From assembly GCA_003138895.1 (NCBI GenBank), contig PLHJ01000005.1, forward strand, positions 65,729-129,728: a DNA stretch of 64,000 nucleotides. Reading direction: 5' to 3'. Below the pieces are notes generated by a model. It had not been told where the DNA came from. It saw only the letters and a program-made list of their open reading frames with translations, and did no database searches. Position 1 is the first letter of the stretch. Every line of letters begins with the position of its first letter. The translations under genes were made by a program, and so were the position numbers. Origin of the DNA: Acidimicrobiaceae bacterium. Its GTDB lineage: Bacteria > Actinomycetota > Acidimicrobiia > Acidimicrobiales > RAAP-2. Below are positions 16,716 through 24,605 of the stretch, piece after piece.

Positions 16716-17569
16716 TGTCAATGACGCAAGATGAATTGAATCCAACGAGGGATACGGAACCTATAACAAATGGGCAGTCCGCCGTTTCCACGTTGACACC
16801 TCCGGCCATGCGCCTAGAAAACGTCTCGGTGAGTTTTAACGGACGAACCGCGGTACGCGACTGCACCTTCAACGTGGCGAGCAATCGCGTGACCTCGCTG
16901 ATTGGACCCTCTGGTTCTGGCAAGACCACACTTCTTCGCTCGCTTAACCGCCTGCACGACCTCACGAGGAGTGCCAAGGTCGAAGGAAAGATCATGCTCG
17001 GCGACATCGACATCTACGGAGGCTCTCTTCCTCCGACGTTGCTGCGCAGTCGCATTGGCATGGTGTTTCAGCGACCGAACCCATTTCCCACAATGTCCAT
17101 CTACGACAATGTGGTCTCGGGACTTCGCTTCAACGGTATTAAGAAAAAGGCTCTGCTCGACGAAGCGGCGGAGTCGGCACTTATTTCTGCTGCCCTTTGG
17201 GACAGCGTTTCTTCACGCTTGAAGGCGCACGGTTCGACCTTGTCGGGTGGCGAGCAGCAACGACTGTGTATTGCTCGTGCGCTCGCCGTGGAACCAGAAA
17301 TCCTCTTGATGGACGAGCCCACGTCGTCACTCGATCCCATTTCGACCCAGCGCATCGAAGAATTGATGGTGGAGTTGAAGAATCGCGTCACCATCATCAT
17401 CGTCACCCACAACATGCAACAGGCGGCTCGAGTTTCGGACGACTGTGCTTTCTTGTTGATGGGCGAGGACCGAGCCGGTGAACTGATTGAGTTTGGTCCA
17501 ACCACGAAGATTTTCAATGACCCGAGTGACCCAAGGACCCTTGACTATATTCAAGGTCGTTTCGGCTGA
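16715..17569 (+). CDS. pstB: phosphate ABC transporter ATP-binding protein PstB
   Basis: A 284-residue ATPase. Walker A is GPSGSGKT (64-71), followed by [10 protein letters not shown], typical of PstB. The Q-loop is [10 protein letters not shown], the signature [16 protein letters not shown], Walker [13 protein letters not shown], and the switch His is in [18 protein letters not shown]. An extra 30 or so residues precede the domain. It is the last gene of the pst operon; phoU, which commonly follows pstB, is absent here. Confidence 0.95.
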   Translation: MSMTQDELNPTRDTEPITNGQSAVSTLTPPAMRLENVSVSFNGRTAVRDCTFNVASNRVTSLIGPSGSGKTTLLRSLNRLHDLTRSAKVEGKIMLGDIDIYGGSLPPTLLRSRIGMVFQRPNPFPTMSIYDNVVSGLRFNGIKKKALLDEAAESALISAALWDSVSSRLKAHGSTLSGGEQQRLCIARALAVEPEILLMDEPTSSLDPISTQRIEELMVELKNRVTIIIVTHNMQQAARVSDDCAFLLMGEDRAGELIEFGPTTKIFNDPSDPRTLDYIQGRFG

Positions 17570-17648
17570 TTTTCACTCTTCGCGCCTGCACGAAGGCCCG
17601 TTGTTCTTTCTGGCATACTGAGCAGACTTCGAGCATTTGGGGGTTGTC

Positions 17649-19049
17649 GTGGGTGAAGAATTGTGGAGCAAGTCAGCTACGGCGCTAGCTGCGCTGATTG
17701 AATGTGGTGACGTTTCGTCGCGAGAAGTTGTTGACGCTCACTTAGAGCGAATTGCGAGCGTCAACCCGCACGTGAACGCCGTCGTCGAGGTTCTTGCTGA
17801 TACCGCCAGGAAAGAGGCTGACGAAGCTGACCGCCTCCAAAAGCAAGGTGCCCCTCTTGGACCCTTGCACGGTGTGCCGTTCAGCATTAAGACCAACATT
17901 GACGTGAAGGGTGGGGCCACGACCGAAGGTTGCGTGGCACTGAAGGATTTGGTGGCTCCGAGTGATGCTCCCATTGTTGAAAAGATGCGTGGCGCCGGTG
18001 CCGTGGCGCTCGCTCGCACCAACATGCCCGACCTCGGTCTTCGCATAAATACGGAATCGTCACTCTATGGTGCGGCGCACAATCCGTGGGATCTCACTCG
18101 AACGGTGGGTGGTTCAAGCGGTGGTGAGGCCGCAGCCATTGCCACGGGGATGAGTCCACTGGGACTTGGCAATGATATTGGTGGTTCGCTTCGAAACCCG
18201 GCGTATTGCTGCGGTATTGCTTCTATTAAGCCGAGCTTTGGTCGCGTGGCTCAGGGTAACGAATCTTCTCTCATCGATCCGGGACTTAATTCGCAGTTGA
18301 TGCTCGTGCAAGGAGTGCTCGCGCGCTCAGTGGCAGACGTGCGTCTCGGACTCGAATCAGTCATCGGCGCGCACCGTCGCGACCCGCACGCCATCGATGC
18401 ACCGTTGGTGGGTCCTAAAGCCAAAAAGCGAGTAGCACTCGTTCCTGAGCCAGAAGGTGGCACGACTGACCCCGGTGTGGCGGCGGGAGTGCGAGCAGCC
18501 GGCAAAGCTCTGGAAGCGGCGGGTTACGAGGTCGAAGAAGTGAGTCCGCCACTATTGACGGACGCGTATCTGTCGTGGAGCGAATTGATGTGGACCAGCC
18601 TCGCGGTGGTGGGACCGCTGCTCCAATCGGTCATGGGCGAAGGTGGTCGGGCTTTTCTTGACTTCACGTCGGTGGAATATCCGCCACGCACTCCCGAGTC
18701 CGAATATCTCTTGCATACGCAGCGCTACAAAGTGGCGAAGGCCTTTCAGTCCTTCTTGGCGGACTACCCAATCATGGTGGGACCAACCTGGACGCAGCCC
18801 CCGTTCCCGTTGGGTTTTGACATTGCGTCAAAGGAGAGCGCCTGGCAGGTGGTGGAGATGTTCCGCTTTGTCTTGCCCGCGAATCTCCTCGGCCTACCCG
18901 CCGCGTGTGTGCCCACCGGGCTGTCCTCGGGTCTGCCAACGGGTGTTCAGGTCATTGGCGCTCGCTTTCGCGAGGACCTCTGCTTGGACGCGGCCCAGAG
19001 TATTGAGGACATTCTTGGGACGCTGACGCCTATTGATCCCAAGGTGTAA
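17649..19049 (+). CDS. amidase (amidase-signature family)
   Basis: A 466-residue Ser-cisSer-Lys amidase. With GTG 17649 as start, the catalytic Lys is about residue 81 (PFSIKTNID), the cis-Ser about 157 in VGGSSGGEAAA, and the nucleophile Ser about 180 in NDIGGSLRNPA. The GTG was chosen because a GGGGG ribosome site precedes it at the right distance; TTG 17637 is the alternative. It is not part of gatCAB (no gatC or gatB nearby and a different C-terminus). It probably hydrolyses small aliphatic or aryl amides, or acts on cyclic or peptide amides. It is monocistronic, about 80 bases after pstB. Confidence 0.88.
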   Translation: MGEELWSKSATALAALIECGDVSSREVVDAHLERIASVNPHVNAVVEVLADTARKEADEADRLQKQGAPLGPLHGVPFSIKTNIDVKGGATTEGCVALKDLVAPSDAPIVEKMRGAGAVALARTNMPDLGLRINTESSLYGAAHNPWDLTRTVGGSSGGEAAAIATGMSPLGLGNDIGGSLRNPAYCCGIASIKPSFGRVAQGNESSLIDPGLNSQLMLVQGVLARSVADVRLGLESVIGAHRRDPHAIDAPLVGPKAKKRVALVPEPEGGTTDPGVAAGVRAAGKALEAAGYEVEEVSPPLLTDAYLSWSELMWTSLAVVGPLLQSVMGEGGRAFLDFTSVEYPPRTPESEYLLHTQRYKVAKAFQSFLADYPIMVGPTWTQPPFPLGFDIASKESAWQVVEMFRFVLPANLLGLPAACVPTGLSSGLPTGVQVIGARFREDLCLDAAQSIEDILGTLTPIDPKV

Positions 19050-19100
19050 CAAGAAGTTGGGGTCTTAACGATTTCTAAGCCTTTCCGTCTCTTTTTTGGC

Positions 19101-19136
19101 TAGATTCGAATCACGGCTGTAACAAAAGGGGGATGT
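19101..19136 (+). promoter_or_regulatory. putative -10 element and ribosome site of acsA
   Basis: TAGATT (19101-19106), preceded by GGC, resembles an actinobacterial -10; I see no matching -35. AGGGGG at about 19127-19132 is a strong ribosome site five bases from ATG 19137 and supports that start over the ATG four bases earlier, which is in another frame. Confidence 0.4.
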
Positions 19137-21107
19137 ATGTCGGAAAGTAAGTTAGAGGCACTGCTCGACGAGCGACGTGAGTTTCCACCGTCCAAGGAAT
19201 TCGCCAAACAGGCCAATGCTCAACCTTCTATTTACAAAGAGGCCAACGCTGATCCGGTGGCGTGGTGGCGAAAGCAAGCTGACCGATTGACGTGGGACAA
19301 GGCGCCAACCAAGACGTTGGAATGGGAACTGCCTTTTGCCAAGTGGTTCTCCGACGGCACCTTGAACGCGAGCGTGAACTGTGTTGATCGTCACGTCGCC
19401 AATGGTCTCGGTGATCGCGTGGCGTTTCACTGGGTTGGCGACCCCGAAGGCGACAAGCGAACCATTACTTACTCGGACCTCTTGACCGATGTTTCCCAAG
19501 CCGCGAACGCTCTGACGTCATTGGGCGTAAAGGCCGGCGACCGGGTCGCGGTGTACATGCCCATGATTCCCGAGGCCGTTGTCGCGATGTTGGCGTGCGC
19601 TCGTTTGGGAGCGGCGCACTCGGTAGTGTTCGGTGGTTTCTCAGCGAGCGCTCTTTCTGATCGCATCCTTGACGCCGACTGTCGTTTCGTCATCACCGCC
19701 GACGGCGGCTACCGACGAGGCGCCGTGGCGGAACTAAAGCCCCAAGTGGACGAAGCGCTGACGAAGTGTCCCGACGTGAAGGCTGTGCTGGTCGTAAAGC
19801 GCACCGGACAAGACGTGGAGTGGATGGAGGGTCGTGACCACTGGTGGCACGACGTGGTGGCATCTGCACCAAAGACACACACGCCCGAATCGTTTCCGGC
19901 GGAACAACCGCTGTACATCATGTACACGTCCGGAACAACGGCTCGTCCCAAGGGTATCTTTCACACGACCGGTGGTTATCTGACGCAAGCGGCGACGACG
20001 CACAATTACATCTTCGACGTCAAGCCCGAAACGGATATCTGCTGGACTGCCGCCGACATTGGTTGGGTGACGGGCCACAGTTACATCGTTTATGGACCGC
20101 TCACGAACGGTGTGACACAGGTTCTTTATGAAGGCACGCCTGACTCGGGTGGAAAAGACCGCTGGTGGAAAATCATCGAGGAGTACAAGGTCACCATTCT
20201 CTACACGGCACCAACGACGATTCGAACGTTGATGAAGTGGGGACACGCCCTTCCTCAGGCGCACGACTTGTCGTCATTGCGCCTGCTTGGTTCGGTGGGC
20301 GAGCCCATCAACCCCGAAGCGTGGATTTGGTACCGCAAGTACATTGGCGCCGACACGTGCCCGATTGTCGACACGTGGTGGCAAACCGAAACGGGCGCCA
20401 TCATGATTACGCCGCTGCCGGGCATTACCGCGACGAAGCCCGGCGCCGCGATGACGCCCTTTCCTGGTATCTCGGTGGACATCGTGGACAATGACGGAAA
20501 ATCCGTTGGCAACGGTGAAGGTGGCTATCTGACGATCACCGCACCGTGGCCGAGCATGACCCGCGGTATTTGGGGCGACCCCGAGCGTTTCAAGGAGACG
20601 TACTGGTCGAGGTTCCCGGGCTCGTACTTTGCGGGTGACGGAGCCAAGAGGGACCAAGACGGTTCGCTCTGGCTGCTTGGTCGCGTGGACGATGTGATGA
20701 ATATCTCGGGTCACCGTCTTTCGACCACGGAAGTGGAGCACGCCCTCGTAGGCCACCCCGCGGTTGCTGAAGCCGCGGTAGTGGGCGCTTCCGATGACGT
20801 CACTGGTCAGGCGATTGTTGCGTTCGTAACGCTGAAACTTTCGGCCGACGTCGCTGAAAAGGACCAAGGTCCTTTGGTGGCGGAACTGCGTGAGCACGTG
20901 TCAGTGATGATTAGTCCGATTGCCAAGCCACGACAAATCATCCTGACGCCGGATCTTCCAAAGACTCGTTCGGGAAAGATCATGCGTCGACTGCTACGTG
21001 ACGTGGCCGAACACCGCCAGTTGGGAGACGTCACCACACTGATGGACCCGACCGTGGTGAGCATGATTGACGGCCTGATGGCGCAACATTCGAGCGACGA
21101 CGACTGA
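19137..21107 (+). CDS. acsA: acetyl-CoA synthetase
   Basis: A 656-residue AMP-forming acetate-CoA ligase, the normal length. Motifs are the P-loop-like MYTSGTTARPKGIF (A3), the Acs-specific TADIGWVTGHSY-type CWTAADIGWVTGHSYIVYGP, VDTWWQTETGAIMITP (A5), and WLLGRVDDVMNISGHRLSTTEVEHA containing the A8 hinge (the last quoted across more than one motif). The C-terminal LPKTRSGKIMRRLLRD holds the active-site Lys that protein acetyltransferases silence in many bacteria. The stop codon overlaps a GNAT gene by one base. It makes acetyl-CoA from acetate for growth on acetate or recycling of overflow acetate. Confidence 0.96.
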   Translation: MSESKLEALLDERREFPPSKEFAKQANAQPSIYKEANADPVAWWRKQADRLTWDKAPTKTLEWELPFAKWFSDGTLNASVNCVDRHVANGLGDRVAFHWVGDPEGDKRTITYSDLLTDVSQAANALTSLGVKAGDRVAVYMPMIPEAVVAMLACARLGAAHSVVFGGFSASALSDRILDADCRFVITADGGYRRGAVAELKPQVDEALTKCPDVKAVLVVKRTGQDVEWMEGRDHWWHDVVASAPKTHTPESFPAEQPLYIMYTSGTTARPKGIFHTTGGYLTQAATTHNYIFDVKPETDICWTAADIGWVTGHSYIVYGPLTNGVTQVLYEGTPDSGGKDRWWKIIEEYKVTILYTAPTTIRTLMKWGHALPQAHDLSSLRLLGSVGEPINPEAWIWYRKYIGADTCPIVDTWWQTETGAIMITPLPGITATKPGAAMTPFPGISVDIVDNDGKSVGNGEGGYLTITAPWPSMTRGIWGDPERFKETYWSRFPGSYFAGDGAKRDQDGSLWLLGRVDDVMNISGHRLSTTEVEHALVGHPAVAEAAVVGASDDVTGQAIVAFVTLKLSADVAEKDQGPLVAELREHVSVMISPIAKPRQIILTPDLPKTRSGKIMRRLLRDVAEHRQLGDVTTLMDPTVVSMIDGLMAQHSSDDD

Positions 21108-21559
21108 TGACTGTCGCCGCTGTGCGGCCTCTCGAAAAGGCTGACACGGCGGAAGCAGTCGCGGTACTACGTGGCGGATCAAATGCGCCAGAGTTTGAAG
21201 ACGTCTCACGTCTCGAGAACTACTGGGACGCAGCACTAGAAACTCGCGCGCGTGGCGGCGACGTCCTCGTGGCGACCCGTGACAATGAGGTCGTCGGCGT
21301 GTTGCAAGTGTTGATTTTTCGCCACTTTCAACATACCGGTGGCTGGTGCTGCGAAGTGGAAAGCGTGCACGTTCGTGGCGACCAACGCTCAAAGGGTATT
21401 GGCGCAGAGTTGTTAGCCGCCGCCGAACAGCTGGCTCGTGACCGGGGTTGTTACCGAATCCAACTCACGAGCAACAACATTCGTGAGGACGCGCACCGTT
21501 TTTACGAACGCGAGGGATACGTGCAATCACATAAAGGATTTAAGAAGCACCTGTCGTAA
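21107..21559 (+). CDS. GNAT-family N-acetyltransferase coupled to acsA
   Basis: A 150-residue single-domain GNAT protein. The acetyl-CoA pyrophosphate loop is RGDQRSKGIGAELL (Q/R-x-x-G-x-G/A), followed by the motif B segment NNIREDAHRFYEREGY. It starts within the acsA stop codon (one-base overlap), so the two proteins are made from one message. In Bacillus, AcuA next to acsA acetylates and inactivates Acs; an equivalent role is a reasonable hypothesis but the sequence is a generic small GNAT and lacks the cyclic-nucleotide domain of mycobacterial Pat. It converges with the carbonic anhydrase gene, with a 20-base overlap at the 3' ends. Confidence 0.82.
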   Translation: MTVAAVRPLEKADTAEAVAVLRGGSNAPEFEDVSRLENYWDAALETRARGGDVLVATRDNEVVGVLQVLIFRHFQHTGGWCCEVESVHVRGDQRSKGIGAELLAAAEQLARDRGCYRIQLTSNNIREDAHRFYEREGYVQSHKGFKKHLS

Positions 21560-22040
21560 CTTCGCGAAGGCTTCCGTCGTCCACGCTGAAAACAAATCCC
21601 CTAATTTCTGTTCCGTTGATGAAGGGGCTCGCCTCAAGCGCGGCGACCGTCGCTCGCACATCAGCGTCGACGTCACTGTAGGCACCGAGGCGAAAGGGCG
21701 GTCGTGAGCCGAATTCGTCCTCGAGTTCGGCTTGCAACTCGTCTTCGTTAAACGTCTCAAGCCCGCAACGTGTGTGGTGGATCACCATAACGGACGTCGT
21801 GCCGAGTAGCCGTTGACTGAGCAACAGCGAGCGAATGGCGTCGTCGCTCGCGAGTCCGCCAGCGTTTCGAATTAAGTGGACTTCGCCGAGGTCAAGTCCT
21901 AGTGCGCCGAAAAGATCAAGACGAGAGTCCATGCACGTAAGAACGGCGAGGTGCAATTGGGGGGCGGTAGGTAGTTCGCGGTGTCCATGGGTTTGGCCGT
22001 AGGCCGCGTTGTTCTTTACGAGTTGATCAATGACGCTCAT
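21540..22040 (-). CDS. beta-carbonic anhydrase
   Basis: A 166-residue zinc enzyme interconverting CO2 and bicarbonate. Zinc ligands are visible as Cys36 in LTCMDSR and the HxxC pair His89/Cys92 in IHHTRCG; Asp38 and Arg40 of the CMDSR motif form the catalytic dyad. The small size and the LIRNAGG, IRSLLLSQRLLGT and FVFSVDDGSLREV segments match the mycobacterial Rv1284-type enzymes. The start at ATG 22040 (MSVIDQLV) fits the family; an upstream ATG at 22064 would add eight residues. Confidence 0.9.
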   Translation of the reverse strand: MSVIDQLVKNNAAYGQTHGHRELPTAPQLHLAVLTCMDSRLDLFGALGLDLGEVHLIRNAGGLASDDAIRSLLLSQRLLGTTSVMVIHHTRCGLETFNEDELQAELEDEFGSRPPFRLGAYSDVDADVRATVAALEASPFINGTEIRGFVFSVDDGSLREVTTGAS

Positions 22041-22091
22041 GTCGTGAATTCTAGGAGTTGGCACTCAGTACGATGCTCGAAGGAGGTAATC

Positions 22092-22445
22092 ATGGAACAC
22101 ATTCACGAGATCCGAGACGAACTGCGCCAACCCGCCTTGGACTTACGAGAAGAGATACCGGACGTTCTGCGTGCTTACGCCGAGCTTTCACGCGCGGCAA
22201 TGGTGGAAGGGTCCCTCACCACGGCCGCGAAAGAACTCATTGCTCTCGCCATTGCAATTACTCGCGAATGTGATGGCTGCATTGGCGCTCACGCACGAAG
22301 GTGCGCTGGCGTTGGCGCCACGAGGCAGCAAGTTGCCGAAATGATTGGAGTGGCCATCATGATGAACGGAGGACCGGGTACCGTGTGGGGTCCGCGTGCT
22401 CTTCGTTCCTACGACGAAGCGGTGTTGGAGCGGTCCGCCAGCTAA
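22092..22445 (+). CDS. carboxymuconolactone decarboxylase-family protein (AhpD-like)
   Basis: A 117-residue all-helical protein. It has the peroxidase-type CxxC of the AhpD/CMD family in ECDGCIGAHARRC and the nearby His, ending the motif ExCxxCxxxH. Such proteins act as thiol-based reductants or alkylhydroperoxidases; CMD proper lacks the Cys pair, so the reductase role is favoured. ATG 22092 has a perfect AGGAGG ribosome site (22081-22086). It is divergent from carbonic anhydrase and converges with the P450 gene, with abutting stops. Confidence 0.88.
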   Translation: MEHIHEIRDELRQPALDLREEIPDVLRAYAELSRAAMVEGSLTTAAKELIALAIAITRECDGCIGAHARRCAGVGATRQQVAEMIGVAIMMNGGPGTVWGPRALRSYDEAVLERSAS

Positions 22446-23714
22446 TTACAGGCTGTACGAAAGCCGCTTAATGCCGTTCACGAAACTTGAGCGAAGTTGC
22501 GCTGGTTCACTCGTGGAATGAATCGTCGGATATCGCTTAAAGAGTTCTCGATATATTACGGTGATCTCACGTCGAGCAAGGTGGGCCCCCAAGCAAAAGT
22601 GTGGTCCCGGTGCGCCAAATCCGTAGTGATCGTTCGGCGTGCGCGTGACGTCAAACGTGTAGGGATTTGCAAAGGCGTCCTCGTCTTTGTTCGCCGAGTT
22701 GTAGAACAACAACACTTTTTCTCCGGCTTTCATTTCTTGGCCCGAGAGCACATAATCCGTAGCGAGTGTTCGGCGCATCCAGGTGACGGGGGAGGCCCAG
22801 CGAACAATTTCGTCCGTTGACGTCTTGGCGTGAGCTTCGTAGTCTTTAACCAGCAGAGCCTTTTGATCGGGGTACTTGGTAAAGGTGTTGAGACCGTGCG
22901 CTATGGCAGTACGGGTTGTTTCGTTACCCGCGGTGACGAGCAATACAAAGAACGACGCCAATTCCTGCTGCGTCAACTTTTCGTCTTCAATTTCGGCATT
23001 CACGAGAGCACTCGTAATGTCGTCGATGGGGTTTTCAATTCGGTACTTGCCAAGGTCTTCCATAATTTGGGTCAGCGTGGCTCCCGCTTCCAAGGTGGCC
23101 AGGATTGGATCCGTGCCTTCAGGAATGATGTCGGGGTCGCCCATGGAGAGAATGACGTTTGAGCATTCGAGGGCTGTTTGGTACTCGCTGGGCGGAACGC
23201 CCATCATGTCGCAAATAATTTGGATGGGAAATGGAGCCGCGATGTCTTTTACGAAGTCGCCCGAACCCGACGTGGCAGCACGAGTAATAACTTCGTCGGC
23301 AACGCGCTCGATGGAGTCTTCGACGGAACGGACGTTTCTCGGATTAAAAGCGTTCGAAACAATGCGGCGCAGTCGCGCGTGCTTAGGATTGTCCGTTGAA
23401 ATCATGCCGGAGAAATACTCGACCATCTCGGTTGGAAGATCCATTGTTGAAACTGCGCCAGGTCCAGAAAGAAAGACCTCCGGATGGCGGCTCGCCGTCG
23501 CGACGTCAACGTACTTGGTAAGCGCGTAGTAGCCCGGTCCTGCGGGAATTCTGATGGCCAAATCCTCGGGTGGTTCGAATTCTTTGTGGAAGGAAATTGG
23601 GCGTTCGTCTCGAAGCGTCTTAAAGGCTCCCTCGCGCTCCTCGTAAGGGCGAGCCCAGAATTCGAGGTCCGAAAGGTCGATTTCATCTACCGCAAGCACT
23701 GACTTTGGTTCCAT
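22446..23714 (-). CDS. cytochrome P450 (CYP124/125/142-like)
   Basis: A 422-residue soluble bacterial P450. The I-helix oxygen-activation motif is VTAGNETTRTAI, the K-helix ExxR is in TDEIVRWASPVTWMRR, and the heme-binding Cys is in YGFGAPGPHFCLGAHLAR. The arrangement of the VTWMRRTLATDYVLSGQEM and FYNSANKDEDAFANPYTFDV stretches closely resembles mycobacterial CYP125/CYP142/CYP124, which hydroxylate the side-chain ends of sterols and branched lipids. A ferredoxin lies far away (48.0 kb) and is not obviously its partner. An acyl-CoA dehydrogenase 2 kb away is compatible with lipid breakdown, but no other cholesterol-degradation genes are visible. Confidence 0.92.
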   Translation of the reverse strand: MEPKSVLAVDEIDLSDLEFWARPYEEREGAFKTLRDERPISFHKEFEPPEDLAIRIPAGPGYYALTKYVDVATASRHPEVFLSGPGAVSTMDLPTEMVEYFSGMISTDNPKHARLRRIVSNAFNPRNVRSVEDSIERVADEVITRAATSGSGDFVKDIAAPFPIQIICDMMGVPPSEYQTALECSNVILSMGDPDIIPEGTDPILATLEAGATLTQIMEDLGKYRIENPIDDITSALVNAEIEDEKLTQQELASFFVLLVTAGNETTRTAIAHGLNTFTKYPDQKALLVKDYEAHAKTSTDEIVRWASPVTWMRRTLATDYVLSGQEMKAGEKVLLFYNSANKDEDAFANPYTFDVTRTPNDHYGFGAPGPHFCLGAHLARREITVIYRELFKRYPTIHSTSEPAQLRSSFVNGIKRLSYSL

Positions 23715-23717
23715 GGG

Positions 23718-23768
23718 TGCAAAGCGTACATAAAGTTGATCGGCGAGGTCACGAAAAGTGCAAAGTAC
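23718..23768. repeat. direct repeat in the P450/NifU-like divergent promoter
   Basis: TGCAAAGCGTAC (23718-23729) and TGCAAAGTAC (23759-23768) are copies of the same word 41 bases apart, about four helical turns, in the 68-base gap between the two divergent genes. This could be a regulator half-site pair; chance is not excluded. Confidence 0.35.
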
Positions 23769-23782
23769 GGCAGAATAGAGGG

Positions 23783-24121
23783 GTGACTGAAAGCACCCTC
23801 ACTGACCAGGAACGCGCCAGCCGTTTATCGGCGCTGAATGCCCTGCTTGACCTGATGCGGCCGTCCGTGCAAGCCGACGGGGGAGACCTCATTTTGCTTA
23901 GTGCCAACGTTGAAACTGGCGTGGTCGAAGTGCAACTGGCTGGAGCATGCTCGAGTTGCGCCATTTCGTCTTCCACCCTGCAAGGTGGCGTCACCAGGAT
24001 CTTGAAGGACCGCCTGACGTGGGTTACGGAGGTCGTTGGCGGTGTCGACGATTCCGTTGACTTTGAAGAGTCCGTGTCGCTTGGTACCGGCGGCTACGTT
24101 CCTCGTTACCGAGAGTTGTAA
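23783..24121 (+). CDS. NifU C-terminal-domain protein (Fe-S scaffold)
   Basis: A 112-residue protein carrying one NifU C-terminal domain: ALLDLMRPSVQADGGDLILLS, typical of the fold, then the cluster-binding CxxC at Cys56 and Cys59 in AGACSSCAISSSTLQGGV. It donates or carries a 4Fe-4S cluster in Fe-S assembly. GTG 23783 with an upstream AGAGGGG was chosen because the longer frame upstream lacks conserved sequence. It is monocistronic and divergent from the P450 gene. Confidence 0.87.
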   Translation: MTESTLTDQERASRLSALNALLDLMRPSVQADGGDLILLSANVETGVVEVQLAGACSSCAISSSTLQGGVTRILKDRLTWVTEVVGGVDDSVDFEESVSLGTGGYVPRYREL

Positions 24122-24134
24122 GCCAAAGTTTCCC

Positions 24135-24180
24135 TCGACAAGTCTCTTCATTTGCGCTATTATTTAGTTAGGCGAACTAA
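24135..24180 (+). promoter_or_regulatory. marR-operon promoter with overlapping MarR operator
   Basis: A -35 TCGACA (24135-24140) and a -10 TATTAT (24158-24163) are separated by exactly 17 bases. Immediately after the -10 is a perfect 6-base inverted repeat TTAGTT-AGGCG-AACTAA (24164-24180), whose last base is the A of the marR start codon. Transcription would start within the repeat, giving a leader of about 10 bases without a ribosome site. Position and symmetry suggest autorepression by the MarR protein. Confidence 0.7.
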
Positions 24181-24605
24181 TGAAATTAAGTGACACGAAC
24201 GACACAGCCGCCCGGCTCCGCCGGTCGATTACGAGACTAAACCGCCGACTTCGACAATCGTCGCTCGGGGGAATTTCGCCGGCGCAAGCGTCCTTGCTCG
24301 CCACGGTCAACAAATTGGAAGCACCTTCATTGGGTGACTTGGCCCTCGCGGAACAAATTCAACCGCCCTCAGTGACGAAGTTGGTGCGTAATCTCGAACA
24401 AGACGGTTTCTTGATGTGTTACCCCGATGCGTCGGACCGACGCTGTACTCGTGTGATTTTGACGATGCTGGGTGAAAAAGAAGTCAAAGAAATCCGTGCC
24501 AGAAAGACCGAGTTCTTGGAACAGCGATTGGCGCTGCTTTCCGAAACCGATCAGCGTCGCATGAGTGAACTAGCGGAACTTCTCGAAAGTCTGTTGGAGA
24601 GCTAG
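24180..24605 (+). CDS. MarR-family transcriptional regulator
   Basis: A 141-residue winged-helix repressor. The helix-turn-helix is in PSLGDLALAEQIQPPSVTKLVRNLEQDGFL (quoted across helix and wing, residues about 46-75), followed by the wing DASDRRCTRVILTMLGEKEV, with the DRR motif at the tip. The C-terminal helix (QRRMSELAELLESLLES) is the dimerisation segment. It overlaps the efflux pump gene by one base and sits directly downstream of a palindromic operator, so it most likely represses itself and the pump until a ligand binds. Confidence 0.92.
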   Translation: MKLSDTNDTAARLRRSITRLNRRLRQSSLGGISPAQASLLATVNKLEAPSLGDLALAEQIQPPSVTKLVRNLEQDGFLMCYPDASDRRCTRVILTMLGEKEVKEIRARKTEFLEQRLALLSETDQRRMSELAELLESLLES

